Assembly (NCBI GenBank): GCA_947003375.1
Contig: CAMQOJ010000022.1
Span: 1-18,664 of the forward strand
DNA from: an uncultured Lachnospiraceae bacterium
GTDB lineage: Bacteria > Bacillota > Clostridia > Lachnospirales > Lachnospiraceae
Direction: 5' to 3'
Length of the DNA stretch: 18,664 nt
A program made the position numbers and the translations under genes. The notes under the pieces are model-generated. The model worked only from the letters and a program-made list of their open reading frames with translations, ran no database searches and was not told the origin of the DNA. Shown here one piece after another: positions 1-6,770 of the stretch; the stretch's first letter is position 1; each line of letters starts with the position of its first letter.

Positions 1-72
1 GCCATTGCCTGACCCCCTGTGCAATACCCCGCCCGCTCTCTCACGCATCCCCTCTTTCACGTCCCGGACCCT

Positions 73-120
73 CTTCCCGGGCTTCCCGCCACGGCCGTCC
101 GCCGCGGCACCCGGGGCAAG
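73..120 (-). other. GC-rich stem-loop just downstream of the lacI-family gene
   Basis: Directly after the stop codon of the LacI-family gene (minus strand) two CCCGGG arms (76-81 and 110-115) enclose an inner stem pairing GCCGCGG with CCGTGGC around a 7-base loop. No T-run follows on the minus strand, so it is not a canonical intrinsic terminator. It may be a Rho-assisted end or an mRNA 3' stabiliser. Bases 1-72 show nothing else that I can support. Confidence 0.4.
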
Positions 121-122
121 CC

Positions 123-1130
123 TCACCGCGCGCTCGCCCTGACTGTGGCTTTTTCCACGATATGCCCGCTCACCAGCTCCATCCGCCCCGCCCCATCGGA
201 GCCGTCCAGCCTGGCCAGCATTTTCCCCAGGGCGGCCTGGGCCATGGCCTTCATGTCCACCTCATAGGTGGTGATCCCCCTGTCCGGCAGGCCCGGATAG
301 AGGTAATTGTCGAAGCCCACCACGGAGCAGTCCTCCGGCACCCGGACTCCCCGCTTCTCCAGCTCCTCGATCAGCCTGCCGGCCACCAGGTCGCAGTTGC
401 AGACAAAGGCCTCCGGCAGCTCCTCCGGCAGCTTCACGATGATCTCCCCGGTCCCGTCCCGGTCCTCCAGCAGCCACTCCTCCCGGAAAGGTACGCCGTG
501 CTCCAGCAGGCAGCGCCGGAAGCCGCAGTATCTGTCCATGATGCTGCTGGTGGCATGGATGGAGCCCACGTAGGCCATGCGCCTAAAGCCCCTCTCGTAC
601 AGGTGCTCCGCCATCAGGTACATGCCGTGGAAGCCGTCCGTCACCACCGCGTCCTGCGCTATGTCCTTGTAGTAAAAATCCAGGAAGATCACCGGCATCT
701 TCGTGCTGCTTTTCAAGAGCCCGATGTATTCCCGGTCAACCTCCCCCATGACGATCAGGCCCTCCGCCGCGCCTTCCTCCACGAAGCGGGGGAGCCTCCC
801 CGCCTTTTCCGCATCATGCTTCAAGACCTCCGCCATCACGGCGCAGCCCCTCTCCGGCGCCGCCATGGCAATCTCCATATAAATCTTCCAGTAGAACGTG
901 ATGTAGTCCGCCAGATATCTCTCCGAGATCAGGATGCCGATGCTCCGCAGACCGGCCGCCTTACCAGCCGTCTTCTTCTGGTTCTGGAAGTATCCCATCT
1001 CCCGGGCCTTGTCCAGAATCCGTTCCCTGACCTCATCGCTGACCCCCTTGCGCCCTGCCAGTGCATTGTGCACCGTCACCGCGCTTACGCCCACCTGATT
1101 GGCTATGTCCTGCATCCTCACCCTTGCCAT
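123..1130 (-). CDS. LacI-family transcriptional regulator
   Basis: A 335-residue DNA-binding repressor of the LacI/GalR family, normal length. The N-terminal helix-turn-helix spans about residues 5-47 (MQDIANQVGVSAVTVHNAL, then the VSDEVRERIL...GY element). The rest is a periplasmic-binding-protein-like effector domain starting at about residue 63 (RSIGILISERY), expected to bind a small sugar or related ligand. I chose the ATG at 1130 because GGAGAGG lies just upstream; a longer reading to 1196 adds residues unrelated to the family and would run into the promoter. The recognition helix has TVHNAL where most members have TVSRVL, an uncommon variant. It is divergent from azlCD and separate from the carbohydrate operon. 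Its target cannot be told; it could regulate itself or genes beyond the left edge. Confidence 0.9.
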   Translation of the reverse strand: MARVRMQDIANQVGVSAVTVHNALAGRKGVSDEVRERILDKAREMGYFQNQKKTAGKAAGLRSIGILISERYLADYITFYWKIYMEIAMAAPERGCAVMAEVLKHDAEKAGRLPRFVEEGAAEGLIVMGEVDREYIGLLKSSTKMPVIFLDFYYKDIAQDAVVTDGFHGMYLMAEHLYERGFRRMAYVGSIHATSSIMDRYCGFRRCLLEHGVPFREEWLLEDRDGTGEIIVKLPEELPEAFVCNCDLVAGRLIEELEKRGVRVPEDCSVVGFDNYLYPGLPDRGITTYEVDMKAMAQAALGKMLARLDGSDGAGRMELVSGHIVEKATVRASAR

Positions 1131-1154
1131 CGCGCCTCTCCATTCCTTCTTTCC

Positions 1155-1183
1155 GTTATACTTTATTTTACTTAATTTTGCAA
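1155..1183 (-). promoter_or_regulatory. Predicted sigma-A promoter of the lacI-family gene
   Basis: On the minus strand TTGCAA (1178-1183) is followed after exactly 17 bases by TATAAC (1155-1160), 25 bases before the chosen start codon. The short half-site pair TTGC-CTT-GCAA overlaps the -35 box and could be an autoregulatory operator, but it is too short to be sure. Confidence 0.6.
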
Positions 1184-1558
1184 GGCAAGTCATCAACTAT
1201 TCTTGGAATTTATCTATATTTCTTGTGTCTGCCCGAACTTATCCCTATCCGAAATTCTTCCCACATTCCTCGTAATTGCCATATTTCCTCCAGAAATCCG
1301 TCATCATCTCACAGTGGTCCAGGCCGCCAGCCCAAACGTGGGGACCTGGCCGCCTATGGGTTCGCATTTCAATGTCTTGACGAATCGCTCCTTTGAAAAA
1401 TGCATAGCAAATCTAAAACCATTCCGCACTCAAAAATATTTGATACGGTTTTATACAGCCGATAATTTGCCTTGAAAAAAAGGATGAAGTCGTATAAGAT
1501 ATCATTGATTGCATCCACACAATGCCCGCATAAGAACGTAACAGAAAGGACTACAGAT
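1184..1558 (+). promoter_or_regulatory. Intergenic region between lacI-family gene and azlC, with weak azlC promoter candidates
   Basis: No gene is supported here. For azlC, two weak sigma-A-like candidates are visible: TTGATA (1440-1445) with GATAAT (1461-1466), spacer 15; and TTGAAA (1472-1477) with TAAGAT (1495-1500), spacer 17. A GC-rich island at 1316-1355 has the repeated core GGCCGCC and a GGTCC/GGACC pair able to form a hairpin. I see no T-box motif or known riboswitch consensus. An azlC leader of some 50 bases or more is likely. Confidence 0.35.
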
Positions 1559-2323
1559 ATGTCCAGCAACAAAACAGCTTTCGCAAACGGCCTCCGGGAC
1601 GGTGTCCCCATCGCCGCCGGTTACTTCGCCGTGGCCTTTTCCCTGGGGATAGTGGCCAAAAAGGCCGGCCTCACCCCTTTCCAGGGATTCCTCTCCAGCA
1701 TATTGAACCACGCCTCCGCCGGGGAATACGCGGAATTCACGGTCATCTCCGCAGGCGCGCCCTATCTGGAGATGGCTTTCGTCATCCTGATCACCAACAT
1801 GCGCTACCTCCTCATGAGCTGCGCCCTGAGCCAGAAATTCGACTCCGCCGCCCGCTGCGGCCACCGCCTGCTGGTAGGCTTCGGCATCACGGACGAAATC
1901 TTCGGCATCAGCGTCGGCAAGCCGGGCACGCTGAACCCCTTCTACACCTACGGGGCCATGACGATCGCCCTGCCAAGCTGGGCTTTTGGCACGGCCATGG
2001 GCGTGGTGGCGGGCAATGTCCTGCCGGTGTCCTTGGTCAGCGCATTGAGCGTAGCCCTGTACGGCATGTTCATCGCCATCATCATCCCTGCCGCAAAGGC
2101 CAGCCGGGTCGTGGGGGGCGTGGTCGCCGCAAGCTTCCTGGCCAGCTTCATCATGTCCAGGATCCCCTTATTCGACAGGCTCTCCGACAGCATGAAGATC
2201 AGCCTGCTCACGGTGCTGATCTCGGGGGCGGCGGCCCTCCTCTTTCCCATAAAGGAAAAGGACGAGGCAGGGGACAGGACAGACGAGAGGCAGGAAGGGG
2301 AGGTGAAGGGACATGACGCATAA
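1559..2323 (+). CDS. azlC: AzlC-family branched-chain amino-acid exporter subunit
   Basis: A 254-residue integral membrane protein of the AzlC family, the large subunit of a two-protein exporter for branched-chain amino acids and analogues. Family signatures seen are GLRDGVPIAAGYFAVAFSLGI near the N-terminus (residues 11-31), the ITNMRYLLMSCALS helix (78-91), and TDEIFGIS (111-118). Several hydrophobic helices follow to about residue 235, then a charged tail. The ATG at 1559 is chosen because AGAAAGGA lies upstream; the in-frame ATG at 1472 would add residues atypical of the family and sits on a promoter candidate. The gene overlaps azlD by 11 bases, implying translational coupling. Substrate is inferred from the family only. 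Confidence 0.9.
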   Translation: MSSNKTAFANGLRDGVPIAAGYFAVAFSLGIVAKKAGLTPFQGFLSSILNHASAGEYAEFTVISAGAPYLEMAFVILITNMRYLLMSCALSQKFDSAARCGHRLLVGFGITDEIFGISVGKPGTLNPFYTYGAMTIALPSWAFGTAMGVVAGNVLPVSLVSALSVALYGMFIAIIIPAAKASRVVGGVVAASFLASFIMSRIPLFDRLSDSMKISLLTVLISGAAALLFPIKEKDEAGDRTDERQEGEVKGHDA

Positions 2324-2630
2324 CATTTATCTGTACATACTGGTGGCCGCGGCGGTGTCCGGCCTGATCCGCATCCTGCCGCTGACCCTGATCCGCAGGA
2401 AAATCAGGAATCCGTTCATACGTTCCTTTTTATACTATGTGCCGTATGTGACATTGGCGGTGATGACCTTTCCCGCCATCCTCGCCGCGCCCCAGGCGCC
2501 CCTGGCCGGGATCCTGGCGCTGGCCGTCGGCGTCATCGCCGCCTGGAAGGGCATGAAGATGATTGGAATCGCCGTGCTGTGCTGCGGGGTGGTGTTCCTG
2601 TGCGAGACATTCATGACATTTTTTGCATGA
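2313..2630 (+). CDS. azlD: AzlD-family small membrane subunit
   Basis: A 105-residue protein of normal AzlD length with about three to four hydrophobic helices: residues 5-20, 35-57 and the C-terminal half from about 62. The motif LIRILPLTLIRRKIRNPFI is typical of the family and leads into a YVPYVTLAVMTFP helix. Its start lies inside the end of azlC, preceded by GGAGGTGAAGGG, so the two are made together and are thought to form one exporter. A terminator follows about 105 bases after the stop. Confidence 0.88.
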   Translation: MTHNIYLYILVAAAVSGLIRILPLTLIRRKIRNPFIRSFLYYVPYVTLAVMTFPAILAAPQAPLAGILALAVGVIAAWKGMKMIGIAVLCCGVVFLCETFMTFFA

Positions 2631-2734
2631 CATTTTTCACGCATACTTATTCACATACATATTCTTTCGAAAAAGATTGACATACAGCCCACACACCGCC
2701 TTGGCGGCGTCCTCCGTTCGGGCCTGCGCATTAT

Positions 2735-2769
2735 AAGAGGCTGAAAGCACTGCTTTTCAGCCTCTTTTT
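2735..2769 (+). terminator. Rho-independent terminator of azlCD
   Basis: The arm AAGAGGCTGAAA pairs with TTTCAGCCTCTT around an 8-base loop, and TTT follows the pairing on the plus strand. It ends the azlCD transcript. It also lies 12 bases beyond the stop of the convergent SGNH gene. Read on the minus strand it is followed by TATAATG, a weak U-tract, so it may act on both strands and mark the 3' end of the carbohydrate operon. Confidence 0.85.
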
Positions 2770-2780
2770 CCCCTCATATT

Positions 2781-4820
2781 TTATATTCCCAGTTTCCTGC
2801 AAAGCTCCACGGCAGCGCCTCTGGTGATTCCCTGTCCCAGCTCTGCACTGCCATCACAAGGAATCAGTCCCAGCCTGCAGGCGGCCTGTATATAGGGCAG
2901 CGCAGCCTCCCTGCATCTCCCGTCATAGGCGCAGCCGCGCTCCCACATCTCTTTTTCAGCCCTGGGTTCCGAAATGTCTGTCTGTATCCGACAGCTTTCC
3001 CCGTCACATGCTTTCCCGATACTCCCATTCTCAGGAATCGCCTTCCGGCTCCTGTATCCGTTCACCGCAAAGACCAGGAACTCCTCCAGCGTGACAGGCT
3101 GCAATGGCCGGAACCTCCCGTCCTCGACCAGTCCCATGTCGATTATCCCGTTCTGGTAAGCGCACTCCACCGTTCCCGCATACCACTCATGCCCCACTAC
3201 ATCGGTAAACATGTCATTGTAGACATTGGTGGGGAAAAAACCGGCCGTCCTGATTACCAGCTCCAGGGCAGATACCCTGTCCAAGGGCTCCGACAAGTCT
3301 CTTCCATCGGAAAGAATGGGCATCTCTTTCGCTTCGGGCGTCTCCCCGCAATCCGCCGGTCTCGTCAGCGGCACAATGCGCTCCCCAGGCCGCCATGCTC
3401 CGAAGCCATCCGTCACGCAGTCCGCCAAAAAACGATATTTCGCTTCTTTCCGCCTGCCGCAAACCTCCCGAATCTCCTGCGCAACCAGCCCTGCCATGAA
3501 ATACCCGCCGTAGTCATTGCTGTGGGTATAGTCTCCCGGGAAAAAGTAGGCTTTGGAAGCCTCCAGCCCCATCTCCCTGATAAAGTCCATGCTCCTTTTA
3601 TGCAGGTCAAGGACGGGCACATCCTCCTGATGCCCGATAGAGACGCAGACTGCCGCATATTCCTCCAGCAGGTCATTATAGCTTCCATCGCTGCCCTTCC
3701 AGGTATTTCTGGCAAGCGGCGTCACCAGCACCGGAAAAGCACGCCTTTCCCTGCACTCCCGGATATAACGGATCAGGTTCCTCCGGTAGCCCTCCTCCGC
3801 CTTCAGGGACTCCAGCTTCTGATCGTTGTGCCCGAACTGGCAGAAATAGTAGTCTCCGGGCCTGATGTATCTCTCCACGATTCCGTAATGTCCCTCTTCC
3901 CGGAAGCTCTGGGTAGTGAGCCCGGAATGGGCATGGTTGGAAACGGCGATATTTCCCTCCAAATACGCGGATATCATCTGCCCCCAGCCGGAATAGCTAC
4001 TTCCCGGCGCATAAGGATAGTCCGCGCTCTGATCCGTCACTGTGGAGTCCCCCGCAATGAAGACCGTCGGGCATTCCGCCTCCTCCACTACAACCGAAGT
4101 GATTACAGGCCTGTCGGCGACAACGGTGATGTCCAGCGTCCTGTCCTCGTAGACCGACCTATGCCCTCTTGGCACGATGTCGCAGACATTGGCCATCATG
4201 GTGCAGGAAAACCCTTTCCCTATGTCTGTCCCGTCTTCTTGGCCATATTCTGTCCCCTGCGCATGGAGGCCGCCCTCCGGTCCGAATCCATTCGAAGAAC
4301 CCTCCCCGGGCACATCCCCCCGGTATCCCAGATGCCTGCGCCCCGTGAAGATCAGCACGTCCCTCATGGGCTGCTCTGAACGAATCTCCACAGTCACCTT
4401 ATAATTCCCCTGACAGGGCACATCCAGCTTAAAGGAAAGAGGAATCCGCCTATGCTCTCCCTCAAAGGGCGCTCCCGCCCCCTTCTCCAGACGGGCGATT
4501 TCCCCATCGGAATCCAGAAAGCAGCCGAACCGATCCTCCTCCACAAGGGTCAGCTCCTGATTCTGATACCAGCAGGCCGCATCGAAAGCGGAGTTCAGCT
4601 CCGGCACCCTCAGGCGCTCCTGCTCCCTGCGGTTCTTCTCTGTGACGAAGCCGTATCCCCGGCCCGGCTCATAGAAATCCCCGGCCCTGACACGGACCGT
4701 AGCGGCATCCTCCGTCCCTGTTTCGGCATAATCCCCCGATCCAGTTCTGCCTTCCGCCCCTGTTTCAGATGGAACCTTCCCAAAAATAAATCGTCTATAA
4801 AACATCCTACAGAGCACCAT
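2781..4820 (-). CDS. SGNH/CE12-like rhamnogalacturonan acetylesterase with C-terminal SLH-like repeats
   Basis: Predicted to remove acetyl groups from rhamnogalacturonan oligosaccharides. Residues about 43-245 form a beta-rich accessory domain containing RGYGFV, as in YesT/RhgT-type esterases. The SGNH domain follows: block I GDST with nucleophile Ser259, Gly300 in HAHSGLTTQSF, Asn332 in FGHND, and Asp430/His433 in DYTHS. Residues about 510-679 look like one to two degenerate SLH repeats (MFTDVVGHEWYAG, then a GRFRP..PVTLEEF segment, and a terminal ITRGAAVELCRKLGI), unusual for this family. A Gly/Glu-rich loop at 165-203 looks inserted. No signal peptide is visible, so it is probably cytoplasmic. 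Start is uncertain: ATG 4820 overlaps the GH105 gene by 14 bases with AGAGAAGG almost touching it; ATG 4805 is the alternative. Last gene of the operon. Confidence 0.85.
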   Translation of the reverse strand: MVLCRMFYRRFIFGKVPSETGAEGRTGSGDYAETGTEDAATVRVRAGDFYEPGRGYGFVTEKNRREQERLRVPELNSAFDAACWYQNQELTLVEEDRFGCFLDSDGEIARLEKGAGAPFEGEHRRIPLSFKLDVPCQGNYKVTVEIRSEQPMRDVLIFTGRRHLGYRGDVPGEGSSNGFGPEGGLHAQGTEYGQEDGTDIGKGFSCTMMANVCDIVPRGHRSVYEDRTLDITVVADRPVITSVVVEEAECPTVFIAGDSTVTDQSADYPYAPGSSYSGWGQMISAYLEGNIAVSNHAHSGLTTQSFREEGHYGIVERYIRPGDYYFCQFGHNDQKLESLKAEEGYRRNLIRYIRECRERRAFPVLVTPLARNTWKGSDGSYNDLLEEYAAVCVSIGHQEDVPVLDLHKRSMDFIREMGLEASKAYFFPGDYTHSNDYGGYFMAGLVAQEIREVCGRRKEAKYRFLADCVTDGFGAWRPGERIVPLTRPADCGETPEAKEMPILSDGRDLSEPLDRVSALELVIRTAGFFPTNVYNDMFTDVVGHEWYAGTVECAYQNGIIDMGLVEDGRFRPLQPVTLEEFLVFAVNGYRSRKAIPENGSIGKACDGESCRIQTDISEPRAEKEMWERGCAYDGRCREAALPYIQAACRLGLIPCDGSAELGQGITRGAAVELCRKLGI

Positions 4821-5859
4821 CCTTCTCTATGGTATCGGACACCAGCAAGGTGGAAAGGAATGCCAGCATAAACCCCTGCCCCCAGCCCTGGATCCAGTCC
4901 CTGGAGATTCCCTTGTAACCTTCCTTATCCCGCATCACCGCCGTCCCCGCCGAAACGTTCATCACCTTGCCCTCTTTGCTGACATTGGCCAGAAGCCCTT
5001 TGATGGACTTGTTGATGTACTTGGAATGCAGCGGATTGCCCCTAAGGAGCATGGCCGCGGCGATTCCCGCGGAAGCGGAGACCTCCTCATAGGAATCCGC
5101 ATCGTCCAGCACTGTCCGCCACAGCCCGTCCTGGGTCTGCACGGTCTTCAGCGCCGCCAGCTGCTCGTTCAGGGAGCCCGCCACGTCCATGTACCTGGGA
5201 TACAGGTAGCACTCCGGCAGCACCCCGCCCACCTGGGCCATGGTGAAAGCCGCCCAGGCGTTGGCCCGTCCCCAGTAGATTCCGGACATATGGCCTCCCG
5301 CGATATTGTCGTATCCATGATAATAAAAGCCGCTGTCCGGATTCTGCAGGTATTTGATATGCCAGTAATACTGGTTCAGCGCATCGTCGATCATATCCTC
5401 ATCCTTATTCATGACGCCCACCCGCAACATAAGGAACGCCGCCATGAAAAGGGTGTCGCACCATGCCTGCTCCGGAAAGTCGTTGGCCGCGGACACAGTG
5501 TGCTGCAGCACATGGTCTCCGAACCGGAGTGCGTCTCTTGTCAGGTAGGCCATCTTGCTCATGAGGATATCGTAGTATTTCTGCTCCTTCGTGGCATTGT
5601 ACAGCGTAATCAGGCAGTGCCCCATGGCACAGGCGTTCACTGTCCATACCTTTGGCAGCCCCAGGTCGATCAGCTCGTCCACCCTGTCCCGCAAAAGGGT
5701 CAGATACTCCTCCTTCCCGGTCTTCTCATAGGCCTCGCTGATGCCGTAATAGGCCACCCCGCAGGGCCAGTCCCATGTCAGGTCCATGTTCATGGTCTTC
5801 CTCACGATTCTGTCGATCGTCTCTTCAATCTGTTCCTTGTCATATTCCAAACGAAGCAT
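4807..5859 (-). CDS. GH105 unsaturated rhamnogalacturonyl hydrolase
   Basis: A 350-residue cytoplasmic-type enzyme of family GH105 (YteR/YesR type). It removes the 4,5-unsaturated galacturonyl residue left at the non-reducing end by lyases. Visible signatures are TWDWPCGVAYYG (residues 28-39), QAWCDTLFMA with Asp135 as the likely general acid/base corresponding to the catalytic Asp of YteR, SGFYYHGYD (176-184) and YWGRANAW (195-202), all parts of the (alpha/alpha)6 barrel. Length matches the family. Start ATG 5859 has AAAGGAG five bases upstream. It lies 66 bases after the CE4 gene and overlaps the SGNH gene. No signal peptide, so its substrate must be imported. Confidence 0.93.
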   Translation of the reverse strand: MLRLEYDKEQIEETIDRIVRKTMNMDLTWDWPCGVAYYGISEAYEKTGKEEYLTLLRDRVDELIDLGLPKVWTVNACAMGHCLITLYNATKEQKYYDILMSKMAYLTRDALRFGDHVLQHTVSAANDFPEQAWCDTLFMAAFLMLRVGVMNKDEDMIDDALNQYYWHIKYLQNPDSGFYYHGYDNIAGGHMSGIYWGRANAWAAFTMAQVGGVLPECYLYPRYMDVAGSLNEQLAALKTVQTQDGLWRTVLDDADSYEEVSASAGIAAAMLLRGNPLHSKYINKSIKGLLANVSKEGKVMNVSAGTAVMRDKEGYKGISRDWIQGWGQGFMLAFLSTLLVSDTIEKDGAL

Positions 5860-5903
5860 ATTGTCTCCTTTCCGCTGCCCTCATGGCAGGTGCTGTTCCG
5901 TTT

Positions 5904-5926
5904 AAGCCCTCCTCTGCCTTGGGCTT
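5904..5926 (-). other. Small stem-loop in the CE4-GH105 gap
   Basis: AAGCCC (5904-5909) pairs with GGGCTT (5921-5926), overlapping the CE4 stop codon on the minus strand. A second small hairpin, CTGCC with GGCAG (5875-5889), sits upstream of the GH105 ribosome site. Neither has a U-tract. They could influence translation or mRNA processing within the operon. Confidence 0.3.
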
Positions 5927-6738
5927 CATGCCGGCAAAAGGCTGACCGCAGCGCCGCCTTTCACCTCCACAATCGCCCTGTCATCTATCTGCAGCCATAC
6001 ACTGGCAGCGCCGGGATTGTACACCATCCCATTGTCCCCTGAGAATTTCAGACGGCCTGCCGCTTCCATATAGTCGATAATCTCTATGTTCGTGGCATAC
6101 CAGATGTCTTTCCTGCCTCCCATGTACCTGCAGAACTCCTCCATCACGCCCCAGTTGTCCCTGTCGTCGAACTCATAGCTGTGCCCCCACACATACATCA
6201 GCTTCAGGTACTGGCGCTTTCCGAACTCTGCGAAGAACGCCGCCTTCTCCATCAGCTCCGGGTCATTGTGGTGGCAGGTGGGATGCCATTCCATGGGGTC
6301 TTTTGGCAGCTCGTAATCCGCCCTCGCCTCCACTACCCTGCCATAGGCAATCCCAAGCTGGCGGAACAGCGCCCTGATCTCCGGGCTGTAGGAGCCGTTG
6401 GGATAGGCATGCCCCCGCACCAGCCCGCCTGTCAGGCCCTCCAGCCCCTTCCTGTCCTCCAGGATCTCATATGCCGCCTCCACCAGGGGGCAGCGGGCTA
6501 TGGTAGGATGGGTCAGGCAATGGGTGGCCACCTCATGGCCCTGGTAGAGCGCCCTGACCCTCTCCCTGGCAATGCGGTTCCCATCCCTTCCCATCAGGCC
6601 GTAATTCAGGTTGAACGTCCCCTTGATTCCGTTTCTGTTAAAGATATCCACCAGGCGCTCATCCTGCAGCCTGCCGTCGTCATAGCTCATAGTGAGCGCC
6701 TTTGTCTTTCCTTCCGGAAAGCATGTATAGACCTTCAT
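5926..6738 (-). CDS. NodB-type polysaccharide deacetylase (CE4-like)
   Basis: A 270-residue protein with the NodB homology fold. Motif 1 is TMSYDDG (Asp20 and Asp21, base and metal ligand); motif 2 is THCLTHP, giving His73 and His77 as metal ligands (HxxxH); motif 3 is RGHAYPNGSYSP (from residue 108), matching the RxPY-like groove. Such proteins remove N- or O-linked acetyl groups with a divalent metal. I chose ATG 6738 because GGAGG lies five bases upstream; ATG 6750 has its purine run too close, and the reading to 6882 overlaps the upstream gene with unrelated residues. No signal peptide or membrane anchor, unlike the peptidoglycan or chitin deacetylases, so a cytoplasmic oligosaccharide substrate is likely. 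The exact substrate is unknown. Confidence 0.85.
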   Translation of the reverse strand: MKVYTCFPEGKTKALTMSYDDGRLQDERLVDIFNRNGIKGTFNLNYGLMGRDGNRIARERVRALYQGHEVATHCLTHPTIARCPLVEAAYEILEDRKGLEGLTGGLVRGHAYPNGSYSPEIRALFRQLGIAYGRVVEARADYELPKDPMEWHPTCHHNDPELMEKAAFFAEFGKRQYLKLMYVWGHSYEFDDRDNWGVMEEFCRYMGGRKDIWYATNIEIIDYMEAAGRLKFSGDNGMVYNPGAASVWLQIDDRAIVEVKGGAAVSLLPA

Positions 6739-6770
6739 TCTATCCTCCATCCTTTCTGGCGGGACATGGC

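Noticed and set aside
1472..1558. Upstream start for azlC
   Set aside because: The added residues are not membrane-like or family-like, and a good ribosome site precedes ATG 1559.
1184..1558. T-box or amino-acid riboswitch upstream of azlCD
   Set aside because: No T-box consensus or terminator/antiterminator pair could be read.
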